Part shown: positions 17,230 through 26,646 of the stretch, in pieces | Numbering within the stretch: the first letter of the stretch is position 1 | Layout of the letters: every line of letters begins with the position of its first letter | NCBI GenBank assembly: GCA_021810635.1 | Contig: JAJZIH010000006.1 | Span: 42,744 to 106,743 of the forward strand | DNA length: 64,000 nucleotides | Direction: 5' to 3' | From: Pseudomonadota bacterium | GTDB taxonomy: Bacteria > Pseudomonadota > Gammaproteobacteria > JAKAQQ01 | The notes under the pieces: generated by a model | What the model was told of the DNA's origin: nothing | Seen by the model: only the letters and a program-made list of their open reading frames with translations | Databases searched by the model: none | Translations under genes and position numbers: made by a program

Positions 17230-19356
17230 TCAGAGGTTCCTTGGTTTGGCAGGGTCGGCCGGACCCAGGACGAGAGCGGTGAGGGGCGGCAGGTCGACCT
17301 CGAACGGACCGTCGGGACGCGGTGCCCGAAGGGATCCTGCGCCCGGTGGGGTCCGGCCACCGTAGCCGGTCCAGTCGCTGTTGAGGAGCAGACGGACGAC
17401 CCCCTCTCCCAAGGGGACCGGGTAGTCGCAGACCGCCTGGCAGCTGAAATTGAAGATCCCCGCGAGACGGCTTCCGTTCCGGTCCAGGCGCAGGAAGGCC
17501 AGGATGGCCGAGCCGGGGGCCGGGCAGTCGGTCCACTCGAATCCCCGTTCGTCGAAATCGAGATCGTAAAGTGGCGGATGGGCCGCGTAGAGCCTGCCCA
17601 AATCGCGGTTGAGGGAGAGGATTCCGGAGCCAGGCATCTGGCCGGACTCCCTCCAGTCGAGCCCGGCCAGTACGTCCCACTCGCGGGAGACCCCGAACTC
17701 GTTGCCCATGAAGCAGAGTTTCTTGCCGGGGGTCAACATCTGGTAAACAAAAAGCAACCGCAGGTTGGCCAGGGCTTCCCTGGGGTCTCCTGGCATTTTA
17801 TCGATGAGGGGGCCCTTCCCATGGACCACCTCGTCGTGGGACAGCGGTAGGAGGAAGCGCTCGGTGAAAGCGTACATCCGATTGAAAGTGAGGAGCCCCG
17901 GCTGTCTGTTCCGAGCAGGCGGCGGCAGGCGCAGATAGTCCACCGTATCGTGGAACCAGCCGAGATTCCACTTCATGGAAAACCCGAGTCCGCCTTTCCG
18001 GACGGGCCGTGAAACCCCCGGCCACGCCGAAGATTCCTCGGCGATCATGAGGACGCCCGGCTCATGGGTTGCTGCCCACTCGTTGAGCGCCTGAAGCAGC
18101 GAAACCGCTTCCAGGTTTTCCGGAGTGCCATAGTGGTTCGGGATCCACTGCCCGGGTGCTCGCGAGAAGTCGCGATAGAGCATGGAACTCACCGCATCGA
18201 CCCGGAGCCCGTCCAGGTGGAAATCGACCAGCCAGCAGGCGGCACTCGACAACAGGAAACTGCGGACCTCGGGACGGCCGTAGTTGAAAATCAGGGTTCC
18301 CCAGTCCGGATGGACGCCCTCGCGGGGGTCGGCGTATTCGTAGAGGGCCTCTCCATCGAAACGGCAGAGGGCCCCCTCGTTGCGCGGGAAATGGGCAGGG
18401 ACCCAGTCGAGGATGACTCCGAGGCCTGCCCCGTGACAGGCGTCCACCAGCGCCCGGAAGTCGTCCGGGGTTCCGAAACGTCCGGTGGGAGCGAAATAGC
18501 CGGTTATTTGATAGCCCCAGGATTCGTCCAGTGGGTGTTCGAGAACGGGCAGGAGTTCGATGTGGGTGTAGCCCATCGTCCGGCAGTACGCGATGAGGTC
18601 GCACGCGAGTTCCCGGTAGTTGAGCCAAGTCCCACCGGGGCCCCGCTTCCATGACCCCAGGTGAACCTCGTAGATATGCAGGGGCTGGTGTGGCCAGTCG
18701 TTTGTCTGTCGGCGCTCGAGCCAGTCCGCATCCTGCCAGACATGGCTCGCTTCCGGGATCCAGGCCTTGGTCCCGGGGCGCGGTTCGTAGGCCTGGCCAT
18801 AGGGATCCGCCCGAATGAGGATGTCGCCGACGCGGGTTTCCAGGGCAAACTGGTAGTCGAGAAGTCCGTCGATCCCGGGAATGAAGAGTTCCCAGATCCC
18901 GCTGCTACCACGCGGACGCATGGGGTGAAACTCCCGGTTCCAGCCGTTAAATTCGCCGATCACGCTGGCCCGGACGGCACGCGGAGCCCAGACGGCGAAG
19001 AACAGGCCGGGCACCCCGTCATGGATCCGGCGATGCCCGCCCAGATGGTGATGGGCCTCCGTGAACAGCCCGGCGTTGAAGCGGCTCAGGGTGGCTGCAT
19101 CCAGCACCGGCCCGAAAAGATAGGGATCATAGCGCTCGTGGAGGCCCCGCTGATTCTGCCAGCGCAGCCGGTAGGGAGTGGGAAGGGGCGCCCCCTGCCG
19201 GGCGAAGAGTCCATGGGCATCGATGCGTTCGAGCGGGTAACTTTCATCCCGCGTGAGGATCGCCGCGCTCACCGCATCCGGAAGGACCGCCCGCTGGACG
19301 GCCAAAGGCCCCGTGCCGTGTTGCCCGCGCAGGAGGAAGGGGTCAGTGGGACCCAT
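17230..19356 (-). CDS. glgB: 1,4-alpha-glucan branching enzyme GlgB
   Basis: 708 residues. It has an N-terminal carbohydrate-binding-like region and a CBM48 domain (GLFFAVWAPRAVRASVIGEF), then a GH13 barrel: HIYEVHLGSWKR, HIELLPVLEHPLDESWGYQ, catalytic nucleophile Asp in GLRVDAVSSMLYRD, general acid Glu in MIAEESSAWPGV, and LPLSHDEVVHGK. It cuts alpha-1,4 glucan and re-attaches it by alpha-1,6 bonds during glycogen synthesis. No other glg gene is adjacent. It converges on the tricorn gene, with 28 bases between stops. Confidence 0.95.
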   Translation of the reverse strand: MGPTDPFLLRGQHGTGPLAVQRAVLPDAVSAAILTRDESYPLERIDAHGLFARQGAPLPTPYRLRWQNQRGLHERYDPYLFGPVLDAATLSRFNAGLFTEAHHHLGGHRRIHDGVPGLFFAVWAPRAVRASVIGEFNGWNREFHPMRPRGSSGIWELFIPGIDGLLDYQFALETRVGDILIRADPYGQAYEPRPGTKAWIPEASHVWQDADWLERRQTNDWPHQPLHIYEVHLGSWKRGPGGTWLNYRELACDLIAYCRTMGYTHIELLPVLEHPLDESWGYQITGYFAPTGRFGTPDDFRALVDACHGAGLGVILDWVPAHFPRNEGALCRFDGEALYEYADPREGVHPDWGTLIFNYGRPEVRSFLLSSAACWLVDFHLDGLRVDAVSSMLYRDFSRAPGQWIPNHYGTPENLEAVSLLQALNEWAATHEPGVLMIAEESSAWPGVSRPVRKGGLGFSMKWNLGWFHDTVDYLRLPPPARNRQPGLLTFNRMYAFTERFLLPLSHDEVVHGKGPLIDKMPGDPREALANLRLLFVYQMLTPGKKLCFMGNEFGVSREWDVLAGLDWRESGQMPGSGILSLNRDLGRLYAAHPPLYDLDFDERGFEWTDCPAPGSAILAFLRLDRNGSRLAGIFNFSCQAVCDYPVPLGEGVVRLLLNSDWTGYGGRTPPGAGSLRAPRPDGPFEVDLPPLTALVLGPADPAKPRNL

Positions 19357-19434
19357 GATCAGGCCGGCCGGTGGGTAAAGGAATTCGTGAGTGGCCGGAA
19401 TCCACGACGGGATGCAGGGTGTTGTTGTCGGAGT

Positions 19435-21324
19435 CTAGGTCCCGGTCGGAGGCCACGCGAGTGCCACTCGGACATGCCGGAGGAAACGGGTCATGCCGGA
19501 TTCGCCGATGAGCCGGTCATGCGGGACCAGAAGGCCTGCGGGGCTGTAGAACAGGAACGTCGGGGGTCCCAGGATCTGGAAATGATGGAGAAGGAAGCGG
19601 GAATCCTGGGTATCCCGGGTGAGATCGACCCGGATGAAAGCCAGTCGCCGCACGAGCAAACCGATCGCCCGGTCATGCGCCAGCCGCCGGTCCATCAGGC
19701 GGCAGGAAATGCACCAGTGGGCCCAGAAATCCACGACGGCGGCCCGTCGGTTCCGGTGCACCTGTGCGAGGGCCCGATCGAACTGAGCGAGGTTCGTGAC
19801 CCGGGTCCAGTCGATCGGAGAAGCGGCCGGGGCAGAGAACGCGGATCGTCCGGCAGGTGCGGACAAGGCGGCAAGGGGGTTTAAGAGGCTGGCTTGACCC
19901 AGGCTGGCACCGACCAGTTCCATGGCTCCGAGGAGGGTGAAAAGGACACAAAGCGCCCACAGCCACGGGGTCAGCCCCGGGCCCCTCTCCCGGCTGGCCC
20001 GTTCTGCCTGGCTTAGGAAGCCTCCGCACAAAAGGAGCAGCAGGCCGGAGAGGGCGATGATCCATCGCATCGGCAGGATGTCGGAAAGATACCAGAGGGC
20101 AAGGGCGAGGAGCAGGAGCCCCAGAAGGGTGTTGACGGCCCGGAGCCAGGGTCCGCTTTTTGGCCAGAGACGGCCCGCCGACAATCCGAACACCAGAAGC
20201 GGGATGCCCATTCCGATGCCCAAGGCAAAGAGGAGAATCCCGCCGCGGAGGATGGCACCGTGCTGGGCGATCAAAACCAAAATGGCGGCGAGAGGTGGGA
20301 CGAGGCAGGGTCCAACCAGAATGGCGGAAACCACGCCCATGGCGGCGCTGCCGGCCATCCCCCCCACCTGGCCCGGCCGGGACTCGTGCCGGCTGACCCA
20401 ATTTTGGAAGGTTCCCGGCAGGCGAAGCTCGAAGAGCCCGAACATGGACAGAGCCAAGACCACGAACAGGGCAGCCAGAGTGCCGATCACCCAAGGGGTT
20501 TCGAGGATCGTGCTCAGGCTGCGCCCGATGGCTCCGGCAATCAGCCCGGCCACGGTGTAGGACAAGGCCAGGGCAAAAACATAGGCCAGCGCCCGCGGCA
20601 GCAGTGAACGCAGGCGCTTCGAACCCCCCCGGCCGAGAACCGTCACGATGATCGGAATCATCGGTGCAGAGCAGGGCGTGAAGGTGAGTAGCACACCCAT
20701 CAGGACGAAGGCGAGGATGGCGAGACCGAGCGGTGCATGCAGGGTGAGGCGCCCGGCCTCGTGCCGCAGATTCCCGAGGGATCCTGCCAGACTCGGTTGG
20801 GTGATCCGATCGGCAGTTGGTGCCGGTCGGACCTGGGAGGCTGGTAGGAACAGAGTCCGGTGGATTGGCGGATAGCACAATCCAGCCACCGAGCAACCCT
20901 GGTAGCGGACCTTGAGCGTCAGGGCCTGCCCCTGCGTTCCGTAGACGGGCAGGGGAAGCGCCAAGCGGTTGAAAAACACGTGGACGATACCGAAGGTTCC
21001 GTCGTTGCGAAGGGTGGCCCGGGGGAAGCGAGGCGCACCGAGCCGCGCACGGGCCGGGACGACCACCCTGAACCGGAACTGGCGGCGGTACAGGTAGTAG
21101 CCCGGCGCGAGGTGCCAGACGAGCCTCAGGGTCTCACGGTTTAGGCGGGTCGCATGGAACCTGAAAGCCCGGGTCGCCGGCAGGAAACGGTGCGGCTCGT
21201 GGGCCAGCAGCCGGCTCAGGATCGAGGCCTGTGCATTGACCCCAAGACCCAGCAGGATCAGCGCAGCTAGAGGGAGCAGTCTCCTCGGGCGGAACGGTCT
21301 TGGATGAGGGAAGGGGCGATCCAT
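19435..21324 (-). CDS. dsbD: Thiol:disulfide interchange protein DsbD
   Basis: 629 residues, somewhat longer than E. coli DsbD. Signal peptide (LLPLAALILLGLGVNAQA); periplasmic N-terminal domain with active cysteines in QGCSVAGLCYPP; eight-helix membrane domain with the two redox cysteines in FTPCSAPMIP and VGPCLVPPL; C-terminal thioredoxin domain with HWCISCRLMD. It carries electrons from cytoplasmic thioredoxin to periplasmic partners such as DsbC and cytochrome c maturation proteins. Stop 78 bases from the glgB start, same strand. Confidence 0.92.
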   Translation of the reverse strand: MDRPFPHPRPFRPRRLLPLAALILLGLGVNAQASILSRLLAHEPHRFLPATRAFRFHATRLNRETLRLVWHLAPGYYLYRRQFRFRVVVPARARLGAPRFPRATLRNDGTFGIVHVFFNRLALPLPVYGTQGQALTLKVRYQGCSVAGLCYPPIHRTLFLPASQVRPAPTADRITQPSLAGSLGNLRHEAGRLTLHAPLGLAILAFVLMGVLLTFTPCSAPMIPIIVTVLGRGGSKRLRSLLPRALAYVFALALSYTVAGLIAGAIGRSLSTILETPWVIGTLAALFVVLALSMFGLFELRLPGTFQNWVSRHESRPGQVGGMAGSAAMGVVSAILVGPCLVPPLAAILVLIAQHGAILRGGILLFALGIGMGIPLLVFGLSAGRLWPKSGPWLRAVNTLLGLLLLALALWYLSDILPMRWIIALSGLLLLLCGGFLSQAERASRERGPGLTPWLWALCVLFTLLGAMELVGASLGQASLLNPLAALSAPAGRSAFSAPAASPIDWTRVTNLAQFDRALAQVHRNRRAAVVDFWAHWCISCRLMDRRLAHDRAIGLLVRRLAFIRVDLTRDTQDSRFLLHHFQILGPPTFLFYSPAGLLVPHDRLIGESGMTRFLRHVRVALAWPPTGT

Positions 21325-22060
21325 GGAGGGGCAACCTCAGGGGGTCAAGACAGACCGCTGCTGCAGGGCACGGTTATGGCCACCGGAATGGACACGCGCA
21401 CAGTTTACCAGAAGGTGGTTGCAAGCCTGCGACCCGAACCCTGCTCTAAACACTGAGAAAAAGTGGGTCTGCAAAGTGCATCAACTTTTTGATGCCGGCC
21501 TCCATCGTCACCCGTGAACTCCTTCGCATCAACTGGAATTACGGGCATCCGCTCCCTCCGCATGGCGGTCCCGGGCGGCTGGAATCCGCTCCTGCCGTCA
21601 CTGCGCCTCTCCCCAGGGTGCTGTTCGGGTGCTGTGGCTCCTTAAAGCAGGTTCGGAATCTGGCTTGACACAGGCATTCTGGGTGATGGTCCGGCGGTAC
21701 GCGCGCGTGCCAGTAGCGGATCCAGTGATGAGAATCGAATGACCCTGACCGCAAGTCGTCGGGAATCGACGCGTGCGAGGACACATGCAATCCGCCATCC
21801 GTCAAGCCATCCGGGATGTCTATGGGGTACGACTGATGCCTTTCCTCCGGTGATCCATCGGTCACCAAACGCCGCAAGGACAGAAAACAAGCCCGCCACC
21901 GATTGCCCAAGAGATGACTCATGAGCCCACCGGTGGCTGCAACAAGCCCCCGTCAGGGGTGCTTCGTCAAACTCCCTGAGGTCTCCGGTGGTGGGAGACC
22001 GTCTCCCGATTCGGGGCCGGTTGCGGGTCGCCGCTCACCGGCCCGGAAACCGGCCGCCCT
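21325..22060. other. Gene-free region upstream of dsbD
   Basis: About 735 bases. I see no gene, RNA or repeat that I can name. Open frames on both strands are short, arginine/proline-rich and out of keeping with real proteins. Confidence 0.5.
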
Positions 22061-22576
22061 TCAGCGATGTCCGGCCTGCATGCGCATCTCCTGCGCCAGA
22101 TGACGGTAGATGGCCTGCTGTCCAGGATTGAGCAGACGGTAGCCCCTGAGGTGGAACGGGATCATCACGTAGCCCAGGTAGGTCTGGGCCCGGCCCACCG
22201 CCGTGACATCGCGCACGAGTGCCCGGATGGAGGGATTGGCAGCCCGCGCCGCCAACCGATAACGCCGGTAGGCCGCCTTGAGGTGTCTGATCCCGCGGCT
22301 CGTGTCACGCATCATCCCCATGGCCAGCGTCCGTTCCTGTGCGACCTGCCGAGGTGTTAAGTGAAGTGCGGCCGCATGCATGAGATCCCAATGCGGTCCC
22401 GGGTGAAAGCGAAAGAAAATGTGGGGAAAACCGAGAGAGTGATGCATGAAGTACATCACTTTTTTCGACATCATGCTAGGGCGGCCGTGCATGGCGGCAT
22501 GGGCGGGATTAAAACCCACCGCCAGGGCGGTCAGGGCGACTGCCGGAACCAGAGTCTTTGCGATTTTTTCAAGCAT
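22061..22576 (-). CDS. Periplasmic Spy/CpxP-like protein
   Basis: 171 residues with a signal peptide (KTLVPAVALTALAVGFNPAHA). The mature part is helical and His/Met-rich near its N-terminus (KKVMYFMHHSLGFPHIFFRF), followed by an LTPRQ motif (HLTPRQVAQERTLAMGMM), the hallmark arrangement of Spy/CpxP-type proteins; a second similar block is LNPGQQAIYRHLAQEM. Known relatives are envelope-stress chaperones or metal-responsive factors. The frame is open to 22999, but GGAG before 22576 and the signal peptide decide the start; ATG 22579 is equally in frame. Divergent from tyrS. Confidence 0.65.
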   Translation of the reverse strand: MLEKIAKTLVPAVALTALAVGFNPAHAAMHGRPSMMSKKVMYFMHHSLGFPHIFFRFHPGPHWDLMHAAALHLTPRQVAQERTLAMGMMRDTSRGIRHLKAAYRRYRLAARAANPSIRALVRDVTAVGRAQTYLGYVMIPFHLRGYRLLNPGQQAIYRHLAQEMRMQAGHR

Positions 22577-22843
22577 CATGAATCTCCATTCGGCGGGCCG
22601 GTCTTCGACCGGGTGGGCTGCGCAGGCAACGCAGTCATCCTGCGCTTCTCTGGATACCGTGTCAACGGCCGCGGAACGCCATTCCGCTGCAGAAGGCGCC
22701 CCGATGGATTCAAAGACACTTCGACGAAGCCTCTTTGCTAAACTGTAGCGGCCTTTCGGTCGAGTCCTTGGCCGCATGAAAACCTCCCGCCCGGTGCACG
22801 CCGGGACCCCGTCCCCACCCGGTTGCCAGCCTGCAAGACTTCG

Positions 22844-24133
22844 ATGAGGAACATTCCCGGCCTCTTGGCCGAGCTCAAGACGCGTCACAGTATCTTCCAG
22901 CTCACGGATGAGCCTGGCATTACCTCCCTTCTGGCGGCAGGGCCGGCCACTGTTTATGCCGGCTTCGATCCCACCGCCGCGAGCCTTCACCTCGGCCATC
23001 TGCTACCGCTTCTCACCCTGCGCCGGCTGCAGCAGGCCGGCCACCGGCCGCTCATCGTGCTGGGGGGGGCGACGGGCCTGATCGGGGATCCGAGCGGGAA
23101 ACTCACCGAGCGGGTCATGCAGACCGTGGAGGAGGTGGAGGCCTATGCCGAATCCCTGAAACACCAACTGGGCCGTTTCCTTGATTTCGGTACGGATCGT
23201 ACCGGCGCCCGGATCCTCAACAATCGGGAGTGGATCGGCCCGCTCGATCTCATCGGCTTCCTGCGGGATGTCGGCCGGCATTTTTCGTTGGGGGCGATGC
23301 TTGGCAAGGAAAGCGTGCGTACCCGGTTGGGCAATGAAAGCACGGGACTGTCCTATATGGAGTTCAGCTACCTCCTACTTCAAGCCTACGATTTCGATCA
23401 TCTTTGTCGCACGGAAGGGTGCCGGTTGCAGATCGGTGGCAGTGATCAGTGGGGTAACATCACAGCCGGGATCGAACTCATCCGGCGCCGGCAGAACCTT
23501 GAAGCCTTCGGGTGGACCACTCCGCTCGTGACGACTGCTTCGGGAAGCAAGCTCGGCAAGACGGAATCCGGGACGGTCTGGCTCGATCCGGAGAAGACCC
23601 AGCCGTATGCGTTCTACCAGTATCTGCTCCAAATCGATGATGCTGATATCGGTCGCTTCCTGCGCTACTTCAGCGAACGCGACCTCGGCGCGATCGGTGC
23701 GCTGGAGGAGGAACAGGCCCGGGATCCGGCCGGCCGGCCGGGCCAGAAGGCGCTGGCTCGCGAACTCACGGTGCGGGTCCACGGCGAGGCCGTGACCGAA
23801 CGCGTGATTCGCGTGAGCGAAACTCTGTTCGGCTCGGCCGACCTCTCGACCCTCGACCGTGAGAGTTTTCGCCTGCTCGAAACGGTGATTCCCGGGACGG
23901 TGGTATCGCGCGATGCCACCCGATGGAATCTCGAGGAACTCCTGGTTGCCACCGGTCTGGCCCCCTCCAAAAGCCGGGCCCGCGAGGAAATTCGAGCCGG
24001 CGCGGTTCTAGTCAACCAGAGACGGGTGGAGGGTGCATCCGGCCCCATCGGGCGAGACGATTTCCTGTGGGACCGTTATCTGCTGTTGAGAAAGGGGCGG
24101 CGGCACTATGCCTGGGTCCGGTTCGGGGATTAA
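22844..24133 (+). CDS. tyrS: Tyrosyl-tRNA synthetase
   Basis: 429 residues from ATG 22844; a TTG at 22823 is in frame. Class I Rossmann core with YAGFDPTAASLHLGHLLPL (HIGH-type motif HLGH), tyrosine-binding MEFSYLLLQAYDF and GGSDQWGNITAG, and the KMSKS-type loop KLGKTESG. A C-terminal S4 RNA-binding domain follows (LEELLVATGLAPSKSRAREE onward). It charges tRNA-Tyr. Standalone, with no operon partner downstream. Confidence 0.95.
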   Translation: MRNIPGLLAELKTRHSIFQLTDEPGITSLLAAGPATVYAGFDPTAASLHLGHLLPLLTLRRLQQAGHRPLIVLGGATGLIGDPSGKLTERVMQTVEEVEAYAESLKHQLGRFLDFGTDRTGARILNNREWIGPLDLIGFLRDVGRHFSLGAMLGKESVRTRLGNESTGLSYMEFSYLLLQAYDFDHLCRTEGCRLQIGGSDQWGNITAGIELIRRRQNLEAFGWTTPLVTTASGSKLGKTESGTVWLDPEKTQPYAFYQYLLQIDDADIGRFLRYFSERDLGAIGALEEEQARDPAGRPGQKALARELTVRVHGEAVTERVIRVSETLFGSADLSTLDRESFRLLETVIPGTVVSRDATRWNLEELLVATGLAPSKSRAREEIRAGAVLVNQRRVEGASGPIGRDDFLWDRYLLLRKGRRHYAWVRFGD

Positions 24134-24388
24134 ACCCATCGGGCCGGTGGACGCGAACGCCTAAGCCCGTCGTTGGCACGGTGATTTTCTCCTCCCTCCG
24201 GAACGGACCTCTGGAACGGAAGAGGATCCCCGCCGACCCCGGGTCGCTGGATGCATGGCGACTCGGTCCCTGCGTCAGACCGGGTTTATGGGCTGGAAGC
24301 GCCAGCCGGAACACTGGGCTACGCAGGAAAGGGGACGGAATCACGGGTTGCCACCTGTTCCCGCAAACATGGGATTTTATAGCGATTG
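24134..24388. other. Gene-free stretch before the IS607 relic
   Basis: About 255 bases after tyrS with no gene. Together with the following relic it forms a 470-base gap without an intact gene. The segment just before 24389 may contain the left end of the IS607-type element, but no terminal repeat can be assigned. Confidence 0.4.
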
Positions 24389-24562
24389 ATGTTGTCCGAT
24401 TACCCATGGATTGGGGCCTGGGTAAAAGCGCAGGGGGTGACCTATCGCACCGCTTGGGAATGGTTCAAGAACGGAACTCTACCTGTGTTTGCGCGTCAGT
24501 TGGCGACCGGCACGATCCTGGTGGACGGGCCGGAAACACTAACCGGCAGAGCGGTCATCTAG
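24389..24562 (+). pseudogene. IS607-type serine recombinase (TnpA) relic, N-terminal HTH only
   Basis: 57 codons and a stop. The sequence LSDYPWIGAWVKAQGVTYRT followed by AWEWFKNGTLP and LATGTILVDGPE matches the MerR-like N-terminal DNA-binding domain of IS607-family resolvases, which pairs a helix-turn-helix with T-Y-R/K-T-A-W and a TGTI motif. The serine-recombinase domain that should follow is missing and a stop follows at once. A dead 5' fragment; no IS607 tnpB partner is visible next to it. Confidence 0.65.
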
Positions 24563-24602
24563 GCCCGCGCGGGGATGGCACCACTCCAGGGGCGACTGAT
24601 TT

Positions 24603-24983
24603 CTATCCGGTCGGGTCACCCAGTTGGTCGAGGATTGCCGCGCACGCTTCATCGATGCGCCGAGCAATCTTCTGAAGACACGGGTCTGGATACGGGGCCA
24701 GGCATTCTCGTGCGGTCCGGAACAGGATCTCGGTTCGCTCCCCGTGAGCGCAGAGGTAGAGATGCAGGGGAATCTCCAGGGCGGCCCGCGGATTGGTCTC
24801 CTGGACGAGGCGGAGCCAGTCCGGTCGCGAGATGAGGAAAAGTGTTCCCCGGCTTTCCTCTGGCGAAGCCGGTGGGGACGAATGTTCGATGCGGAGAACC
24901 GGTTCGATGTGGGCCGATTCGAGGAGGGGAACCAGCCGGCGGGTTGTCGCGTCCAGGGGAAACGGCACGATCCAGCTGTGCAT
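24603..24983 (-). CDS. DUF302-like protein in the pyruvate dehydrogenase operon
   Basis: 126 residues, starting 3 bases after the aceF stop and on the same strand, so probably cotranscribed with aceEF. The central stretch TLFLISRPDWLRLVQETNPR followed by AALEIPLHLYL resembles the DUF302 core (NP-x-A-L-x-L-P-L). DUF302 proteins are small and uncharacterised. No catalytic motif is apparent. A clearer DUF302 protein is encoded at 54275-54679. Confidence 0.55.
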   Translation of the reverse strand: MHSWIVPFPLDATTRRLVPLLESAHIEPVLRIEHSSPPASPEESRGTLFLISRPDWLRLVQETNPRAALEIPLHLYLCAHGERTEILFRTARECLAPYPDPCLQKIARRIDEACAAILDQLGDPTG

Positions 24984-24986
24984 GGA

Positions 24987-26645
24987 TCAGGGGGGGGGCG
25001 GGAGGATTCCGGAGAAGGTCTCGATCGCCTGGGCCAGGGACCGGGTAAAGCGCACCGCCAGGGCGCCGTCGATCACCCGGTGGTCATAGGACAGCGACAG
25101 GGGCAACCGGAGACGGGGGACGAAAGCCCCTTCGCTCCAGACCGGGCGAATCTCGGCCCGCGAGATACCGAGAATGGCGACTTCCGGAGCGTTGATGATG
25201 GGAGTGAAAGCCGTTCCCCCGATGCCGCCCAGGCTCGAAAGGGTGAACGTGCCACCCTGGAAATCGGCGGCAGCAAGCCGCCCCTGGCGGGCCTTGTCAG
25301 CCAGGTTGGTCATTTCATGTGCGAGTGTCCAGAGATCCTTCTGGTCGACGTTCTGGAGTACCGGCACGACCAAGCCCTGCGGCGTGTCGACCGCAAACCC
25401 CAGGTGATAGTATTTCTTGAGCGTGAGGGTTTCGAGATCCGGGTTGAGCGATGCATTGAGGGTCGGGTGTTCCCGGAGGGCCTGGACGGCGGCCTTCATG
25501 AGAAAGGGGAGGAGGGTGAGTTTGACGCCCAGCCGTCGGCCATCGCCTTCGTTAAGCCGGACCCTCAGGCGGTCGAGTTCCGTGATGTCGGCCTGATCGT
25601 GCTGGGTGACATGAGGGATCGTGTTCCAGCTTGCGCTGAGCCTTGGGCCGGCGATCTTCTGGATCCGTGAAAGGGGCTGTCGCTCGACCGGCCCGAAACG
25701 GGCATAGTCATAGGCTGGGATCTCGCCGCCGGCCGGGCTCCGGCCCGGCCGGATCGTATTGCGGACAAAACTCTTGACGTCCGCCGGTCGGATCCGCCCG
25801 CGTGTCCCGCTCCCAGACACCTGATCCAGGTTCACGCCGAGTTCGCGGGCCAGTTTGCGGACCAGGGGTCCGGCATAGGGGTGCAGGCGGCCACCACTCG
25901 CTGGCCCCGCAAGCCCTGTCGGAATGCCGTTTGGGTCCGAAGGCGGAACGGTCACGGAGGGTGCGGGAGCCGTCGTTGAGTGCGATAATTTCCCTGTGGG
26001 CCGCTCGGCTGAGGGTCTGGCTTCGGCCAAGGTTTCAAGGGTCAGGATGGGGGAGCCCCGGGAAACCTTGTCGCCCGTCTTGACGTGGAGTTCCCGCACG
26101 GTGCCGCCCTTGGGAGCTGGGACGTCCATGGCGGCCTTGTCGGTCTCGAGGGTGATGAGGGAAGCCCCCTCCGGGATCACGTCCCCCGCCTTGACAAGCA
26201 CCTCGATCACATCGACATCGTGGAAGTCTCCAAGATCAGGGACGGCAATGCTCTCGAGCGCCGAGCGGGCGGGTGGAGCAGGCACAGGCGAAGCCGAGAG
26301 GGTCCGCGCTGGGCTCGCAGCTTCTGGTGGGGGCTCGGGTTTGGGCGGAGGAGTGATCACCGGAGCGGATTTTGCGGCTGAGGGTCCGGCTTCGGCCGAG
26401 ATTTCGAGGGTCAGGACGGGGGAGCCCCGGGAAACCTTGTCGCCCGTCTTGACGTGGAGTTCCCGCACGGTGCCGCCCTTGGGAGCTGGGACGTCCATGG
26501 CGGCCTTGTCGGTCTCGAGGGTGATGAGGGAAGCCCCCTCCGGGATCACGTCCCCCGCCTTGACAAGCACCTCGATCACATCGACATCGTGGAAGTCTCC
26601 AAGATCAGGAACCGTGATCGTCTCGACCGGTTGCGGCGAGGTCAT
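24987..26645 (-). CDS. aceF: Pyruvate dehydrogenase E2, dihydrolipoamide acetyltransferase
   Basis: 552 residues. Two N-terminal lipoyl domains (about residues 8-85 and 132-210), each with the lysine motif ETDKAAMDVP, joined by a Pro/Ala linker. A peripheral-subunit-binding domain follows (YAGPLVRKLARELGVNLDQV), then the acetyltransferase domain ending with the catalytic SYDHRVIDGA (H-x3-D-G). It transfers acetyl groups to CoA in the PDH complex. The start codon lies one base after the aceE stop. The two lipoyl segments are identical at DNA level over 192 bp. No dihydrolipoamide dehydrogenase gene (lpd) is adjacent. Confidence 0.95.
   Translation of the reverse strand: MTSPQPVETITVPDLGDFHDVDVIEVLVKAGDVIPEGASLITLETDKAAMDVPAPKGGTVRELHVKTGDKVSRGSPVLTLEISAEAGPSAAKSAPVITPPPKPEPPPEAASPARTLSASPVPAPPARSALESIAVPDLGDFHDVDVIEVLVKAGDVIPEGASLITLETDKAAMDVPAPKGGTVRELHVKTGDKVSRGSPILTLETLAEARPSAERPTGKLSHSTTAPAPSVTVPPSDPNGIPTGLAGPASGGRLHPYAGPLVRKLARELGVNLDQVSGSGTRGRIRPADVKSFVRNTIRPGRSPAGGEIPAYDYARFGPVERQPLSRIQKIAGPRLSASWNTIPHVTQHDQADITELDRLRVRLNEGDGRRLGVKLTLLPFLMKAAVQALREHPTLNASLNPDLETLTLKKYYHLGFAVDTPQGLVVPVLQNVDQKDLWTLAHEMTNLADKARQGRLAAADFQGGTFTLSSLGGIGGTAFTPIINAPEVAILGISRAEIRPVWSEGAFVPRLRLPLSLSYDHRVIDGALAVRFTRSLAQAIETFSGILPPPP
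26049..26240. repeat. 192-bp perfect direct repeat within aceF, copy 1 (second lipoyl domain)
   Basis: Identical base for base, as far as I can read, to 26418-26609. Covers most of the second lipoyl domain in the protein. Confidence 0.9.
26418..26609. repeat. 192-bp perfect direct repeat within aceF, copy 2 (first lipoyl domain)
   Basis: Partner of 26049-26240, 369 bases away. Absence of even silent changes points to recent duplication or gene conversion. Confidence 0.9.
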
Positions 26646-26646
26646 T

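Noticed and set aside
15660..17360. Minus-strand frame of 566 codons
   Set aside because: Antisense to the tricorn-like gene; no domain content.
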